The position numbers were made by a program, and so were the translations under genes. A stretch of 33,272 nucleotides of DNA from Verrucomicrobiota bacterium (GTDB lineage Bacteria > Verrucomicrobiota > Kiritimatiellia > Kiritimatiellales > Tichowtungiaceae): positions 1-33,272 of the forward strand of contig JAEIOF010000009.1 of NCBI GenBank assembly GCA_016342445.1, in the 5' to 3' direction. This document shows positions 30,226 to 33,272 of this stretch, piece after piece (positions within the stretch are counted from its first letter, which is position 1; every line of letters starts with the position of its first letter). The notes under the pieces are model-generated. The model was not told the origin of the DNA, searched no databases, and worked only from the letters and a program-made list of their open reading frames with translations.

Positions 30226-31155
30226 ATGAAACGCCCCTGTCAGCCAACACAGATTATTGGAAAGCTACCCTTTGCAATCGTTTTGTCGTTCATGTTCTTT
30301 TCGCTGCCGCTGTCAGGTTTGGCCTCGTTGGTTATCGATTCAGACACCACGTTCTGGTCCCCCATTACTTATGGCTGTAACATTCCGGATCCGTCTGTTG
30401 ACCAGCAAACCGGTCAAAAGTCCGGAGATTTGGTCGGGGATGCGAATCACCCGGCGTTCTACTCGCAGTTTGATGACGCCGGAACTTCCGATTTGACCGA
30501 CGGAGCGCTTGCGTTTCGAGCCCGGCTCAATGAAGTGAAAAACTATAAAAAAATGACGTTCGACTATTCCCTTTTAGTCGGGATCGACGCCGACCGGGAC
30601 GGCGGACTTGATCTGTTTGTGGGAGTGGATAACAGTCCGAGCGGACGCGGGGAGGTTTGCATGTGGTATCCGGGTGACGGGTCGAATACCCGGCCGAGCA
30701 CGACCTCAATCATTAATCCGCCAGCGGTTAGTGTGGAAAGGGCGCTGAAGGCCAACTATGACTTCTCGCTGGTCAGCGCAACGATCGATCCGGGGGCTGT
30801 TTCGTACGATGTCGACGGGGGTGGCGCCACCGATGCATTTCTGAGCTTCAGTTTCAATTTTTCCGATGTGGTCGATCTGTTAAGCGCGAAGGGGATCGAG
30901 ATCGATCAAAACACCCCCCTCAGCTATGTGATGGCCACAGCGACTCAGAGCCACTCCTTGAATATGGATTTGAACGGGGTGGACGGTATTCCCGACACGG
31001 ATAAGACGTTTTCAGAGCTGGGTGCTATCAGCAACACGTTTTTGGTGACGGGTGAGTCCGTCCCTGAACCCGCTGTGCTGGCTTTGCTTCTGGCGGGATG
31101 CTCTTCGATCCTGATCGGGAAACGGTTGCTTCCCCGTTCAGAGCTGAAGGACTAA
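30226..31155 (+). CDS. PEP-CTERM-type secreted protein, copy 2
   Basis: 309 residues from ATG 30226 (track start 30190 is upstream in the hairpin). Tandem paralog of the preceding gene over its full length: signal peptide LPFAIVLSFMFFSLPLSGLAS, VIDSDTTFWSPITYG, QTGQKSGDLVGDANHPAFYSQFDDAGTSDLTDGALAF, GIDADRDGGLDLFVGVDNSPSG, YDFSLVSATIDPG and the C-terminal SVPEPAVLALLLAGCSSILIGKRLLPR. The closeness of the two copies indicates a fairly recent duplication. A cysteine, GC, lies within the terminal hydrophobic helix. Exosortase or other cell-surface machinery is not in the window. Likely a cell-surface or matrix protein; no enzymatic motif is seen. Confidence 0.85.
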   Translation: MKRPCQPTQIIGKLPFAIVLSFMFFSLPLSGLASLVIDSDTTFWSPITYGCNIPDPSVDQQTGQKSGDLVGDANHPAFYSQFDDAGTSDLTDGALAFRARLNEVKNYKKMTFDYSLLVGIDADRDGGLDLFVGVDNSPSGRGEVCMWYPGDGSNTRPSTTSIINPPAVSVERALKANYDFSLVSATIDPGAVSYDVDGGGATDAFLSFSFNFSDVVDLLSAKGIEIDQNTPLSYVMATATQSHSLNMDLNGVDGIPDTDKTFSELGAISNTFLVTGESVPEPAVLALLLAGCSSILIGKRLLPRSELKD

Positions 31156-31199
31156 ACGCTCTTCGCCCCCTTCTTCCGTTCCCGGGAACGTGCTCATTT

Positions 31200-31297
31200 T
31201 TCCAACCTCTGGAACGTTTCAGTTCATTTTTTGCCGCTGCGCTTCTTTTTGAAATACAAAAAGCACTTTCGGAATACCTCAGGTCCAAACATTGGAA
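31200..31297. repeat. Palindrome copy plus a degenerate copy
   Basis: TTCCAACCTCTGGAA (31200-31214) and GTCCAAACATTGGAA (31283-31297), in the gap between the PEP-CTERM pair and the convergent transporter. A weak hairpin CTTTTTG/CAAAAAG (31245-31263) lies between them. Confidence 0.8.
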
Positions 31298-31302
31298 ACT
31301 CG

Positions 31303-32580
31303 CTACGCCAGGACGAAGTAACGAAGCCAGAGGTAGATCATGGCGAGGAAGACGGACTGGATCATGAAGGGGAAGCCCCATTTCATGAAGTGCATGAAGG
31401 TGATTTTGTAGCCGTTTCGTTCGCCGATTTTGCTGACAACCACGTTGGCCGAGGCCCCGATAATCGTTCCGTTGCCGCCAAGACAGGCGCCGAGCGCGAG
31501 CGCCCAGAAGAGCGGGTTGTCGCCGGTCGGCGCAACGCCGGTATCGACGAGCATTTTCTGGATGAGCGGCATCATGACGATGACAAACGGAATGTTGTCG
31601 AGTACGGCGGAGAGCAGGGCGCTGCCCCAGAGCACCACCATGGTGGTGAGCAACAAGTTGTCGCCGCAGAGGTTGAGCATGCCGTTCGCCAGCAGGTCGA
31701 TGACGCCGTTATGCTCCAGTGCGCCGATGATGATGAACAGCCCGATGAAAAACAGGATGGCGTCCCACTCGACGTGGCGGAGCATTTTTTCGCTCTTGGT
31801 GCGGCAGGTCAGTAACATGGCCCCCATCCCGGCGAGAGCGATGACGCCCGGCGGTACCCCGAGGTGATGATGGGTGAAGAAGCCGATGAAGATGAAGCCG
31901 AAGACAATGAGCGAGCGTTTCATTTTTTTCGCGTCGCGGATGGCCAGTTTCGGGCAGGCCTCAATGACGCGGGTGCGCACTTGATCGGGGACGTGAAGAT
32001 ATTTCCTCATCACGAAGTAGGCGGTGATGATAAACACCGCACCCATCACCAGAACGCCGGGGCTCAGGTGGACGATGAAGTCGTTGAAGGTGAGTTCGGC
32101 GCGTGAGCCGATGATGATATTGGGCGGATCTCCAATGAGCGTGGCGGTGCCGCCAATATTGGAGGCGAGCGCTTCGAGAATCAGGAACGGAAGTGTCGGC
32201 AGTTCCAGCAGCTGGGTGATCAGAATGGTGACCGGAGCCAGCAGGATGATGGTGGTGACGTTGTCGAGCAACGCAGAGAAGACCATGGTGACGAGAAGTA
32301 GCGTGATCAGGATCGGCGCGGCGCGGCCCTTCATGGCTTTGGCGACGGAGATGGCCACCCATTCGAAGAAGCCGGTTTCGGCCAGAATGGCGACGCAGGT
32401 CATCATCCCGACGAGCAGAAAGATGACGTTGAGGTCGATGGCGCTCATCGCGCTTTCAAAGTCGATCAGCCCGCCGATGATGACGGCGGAGGCCCCCAGT
32501 ATGGCGGCAACAGATTTCTCGACTTTTTCGGAAGCGAGCAGGATATAAACCAGAACAAAGATGACAATTGAAGCGATCAT
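31303..32580 (-). CDS. ArsB/NhaD-type (SLC13-like) ion transporter
   Basis: 425 residues, about 11-12 membrane helices. Diagnostic segments: AIDLNVIFLLVGMMTCVAIL, FSALLDNVTTIILLAPV, the first re-entrant motif EALASNIGGTATLIGDPPNIIIGS, the mid-point VEWDAILFFIGLFIIIGALE, and the second repeat SALLSAVLDNIPFVIVMMPL with GGNGTIIGASANVV. This is the ion-transporter superfamily that includes ArsB, NhaD and the P-protein. The LLDN..TTI and LDNIPF symmetric pair is typical of Na+/H+ antiport or anion carriers; substrate unproven. It starts 2 bp after the stop of the PTS IIA-CBS gene, so they form one operon and the CBS protein probably senses energy or ligand for it. Confidence 0.88.
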   Translation of the reverse strand: MIASIVIFVLVYILLASEKVEKSVAAILGASAVIIGGLIDFESAMSAIDLNVIFLLVGMMTCVAILAETGFFEWVAISVAKAMKGRAAPILITLLLVTMVFSALLDNVTTIILLAPVTILITQLLELPTLPFLILEALASNIGGTATLIGDPPNIIIGSRAELTFNDFIVHLSPGVLVMGAVFIITAYFVMRKYLHVPDQVRTRVIEACPKLAIRDAKKMKRSLIVFGFIFIGFFTHHHLGVPPGVIALAGMGAMLLTCRTKSEKMLRHVEWDAILFFIGLFIIIGALEHNGVIDLLANGMLNLCGDNLLLTTMVVLWGSALLSAVLDNIPFVIVMMPLIQKMLVDTGVAPTGDNPLFWALALGACLGGNGTIIGASANVVVSKIGERNGYKITFMHFMKWGFPFMIQSVFLAMIYLWLRYFVLA

Positions 32581-32582
32581 AA

Positions 32583-33272
32583 TTAGGCACTCACCAAAAT
32601 TTTGTCGACGATACTGAAGCGGTCAATGACCCCGAGAAGTTTTTTGTTTTCGTCCACCACATAGAGCAGGGGCTTGTTGCGGGTGGCGATTTCAAAGACG
32701 ATTTCCATCAGTGTGGCGTCGGCGGAGATCGTCGGCGATTCCCGTTTGATGTTGAGCTCGCTGATCTGGATGTCGCGTTCGCCCTGGAAATATTTCTCGA
32801 AGGGATCCATGTTGCGGACGAACGAGATGGTGTGGAGATTTCCGAAGAAGTCGGGCAGGCCGCTGGAGAAGAGGTCGTAGCAGGAGATGTCGCCGGTGAA
32901 ACATTCCTCTTTATCGAGAATCGGCAGGGAGTCGCAGTGGTATTTGTGCAGCGCGCGTGCCGCATCTTTGAGCGAGGCCTCTGTGCCGATATGGCCGATT
33001 TGCGGCCGCATGATGTCTTTGGCCAGAATGTTTTGGTCGATTTTGATGCCGCTTTTGTTGATCAATTGCCACACCTCGAAGGCGTCTTTGGCGCTCAGAG
33101 CGGCGCGGCGGATTTCCTGTGTGGAGAGGAAGCGGACAATCGCGGCGCGGCTGAGCAGTAGCAGATTGGCCTTGTCTTGCGGGACGATGGAGAGCACGAA
33201 AAACTGGGCGGGCTTCTGATCTAGGCTCTGGAATTCTGCGCCCGAAGGGCAGATGCCGATGAGGGTGTAGGA
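32583..33272 (-). CDS. PTS IIA-CBS domain protein, 5' end cut by window edge
   Basis: The track gives GTG 33197, but the frame is open to the right edge and adds SYTLIGICPSGAEFQSLDQKPAQFF, which with VLSIVPQDKANLLLLSRAAIVRFLSTQEIRRAALSAKDAFEVWQLI matches the C-terminal half of a type-2 PTS IIA domain. Two CBS motifs follow: ILAKDIMRPQIGHIGTEASLKDAARALHKYHCDSLPILD and SPTISADATLMEIVFEIATRNKPLLYVVDENKKLLGVID. CBS pairs bind adenine nucleotides. The phosphorylatable His of the IIA part would be outside the window. Overlap with the transporter operon (TAA, 2 bp, ATG) suggests it regulates that carrier. Confidence 0.85.
   Translation of the reverse strand, partial: SYTLIGICPSGAEFQSLDQKPAQFFVLSIVPQDKANLLLLSRAAIVRFLSTQEIRRAALSAKDAFEVWQLINKSGIKIDQNILAKDIMRPQIGHIGTEASLKDAARALHKYHCDSLPILDKEECFTGDISCYDLFSSGLPDFFGNLHTISFVRNMDPFEKYFQGERDIQISELNIKRESPTISADATLMEIVFEIATRNKPLLYVVDENKKLLGVIDRFSIVDKILVSA

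Overview
The window looks like chromosomal DNA from a GC-rich, Gram-negative anaerobe of the PVC superphylum, most plausibly Kiritimatiellota (Pontiella/Kiritimatiella-like). This is inferred from three things: two secreted proteins with a VPEP-type PEP-CTERM tail, an Etf plus acyl-CoA dehydrogenase set, and a dense load of tiny dispersed repeats. No rRNA, tRNA, CRISPR array, transposase or phage gene was recognised. Taxonomy is inference from gene content only.

Layout. 1-2.5 kb (+): the 3' part of a histidine operon (hisD cut by the left edge, hisC, a Cys-rich DUF6485-like protein). 2.7-3.3 kb (-): an LPP20-like lipoprotein. 3.4-9.25 kb (+): etfB-etfA-trxB-ABC exporter-acyl-CoA dehydrogenase, with a good sigma70-like promoter before etfB. 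9.3-9.9 kb: repeats and a 3D-domain protein. 9.95-16.3 kb (-): a tight five-gene operon reading GT4 glycosyltransferase, GH13_18 phosphorylase, Na/Pi cotransporter, glycerophosphodiesterase lipoprotein, HAD phosphatase. 16.4-18.5 kb (+): an M20-like protein overlapping gpgS. 18.5-21 kb (-): small membrane protein, glycosyltransferase, HAD phosphatase. 21.25 kb (+): a 58-aa ribbon-helix-helix protein missing from the ORF track. 21.5-23 kb (-): dus and a double-ACT protein. 23.2-24.9 kb (+): ycaO. 25-26.2 kb: repeat-rich DNA around a ychJ-like gene. 26.2-29 kb (-): polA. 29.2-31.2 kb (+): a tandem pair of PEP-CTERM proteins. 31.3-33.3 kb (-): an ArsB/NhaD-type carrier and a PTS IIA-CBS protein cut by the right edge.

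How the genes fit together. 10-21 kb reads as a compatible-solute locus. GpgS makes glucosyl-3-phosphoglycerate, HAD proteins could dephosphorylate it, the GT4 resembles mannosylglucosylglycerate synthase, and the GH13_18 enzyme is placed to break glucosylglycerate down with phosphate. A phosphate transporter and a glycerophosphodiesterase are in the same operon. A defective-looking M20 protein is translationally coupled to GpgS.

The most unusual signal is a dispersed 15-bp palindrome, TTCCA-N5-TGGAA. I count 22 exact and 5 one- or two-mismatch copies. All 27 have G or C at the central base. Copies lie in intergenic DNA, in a terminator stem, beside a -10 box, and inside four genes, where all three reading frames are used (FQxLE, SxxWK, xPxxG). 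Other tiny repeats (7-, 9- and 10-bp tandem words and two hairpin elements) accompany it, one of them inside a glycosyltransferase gene.
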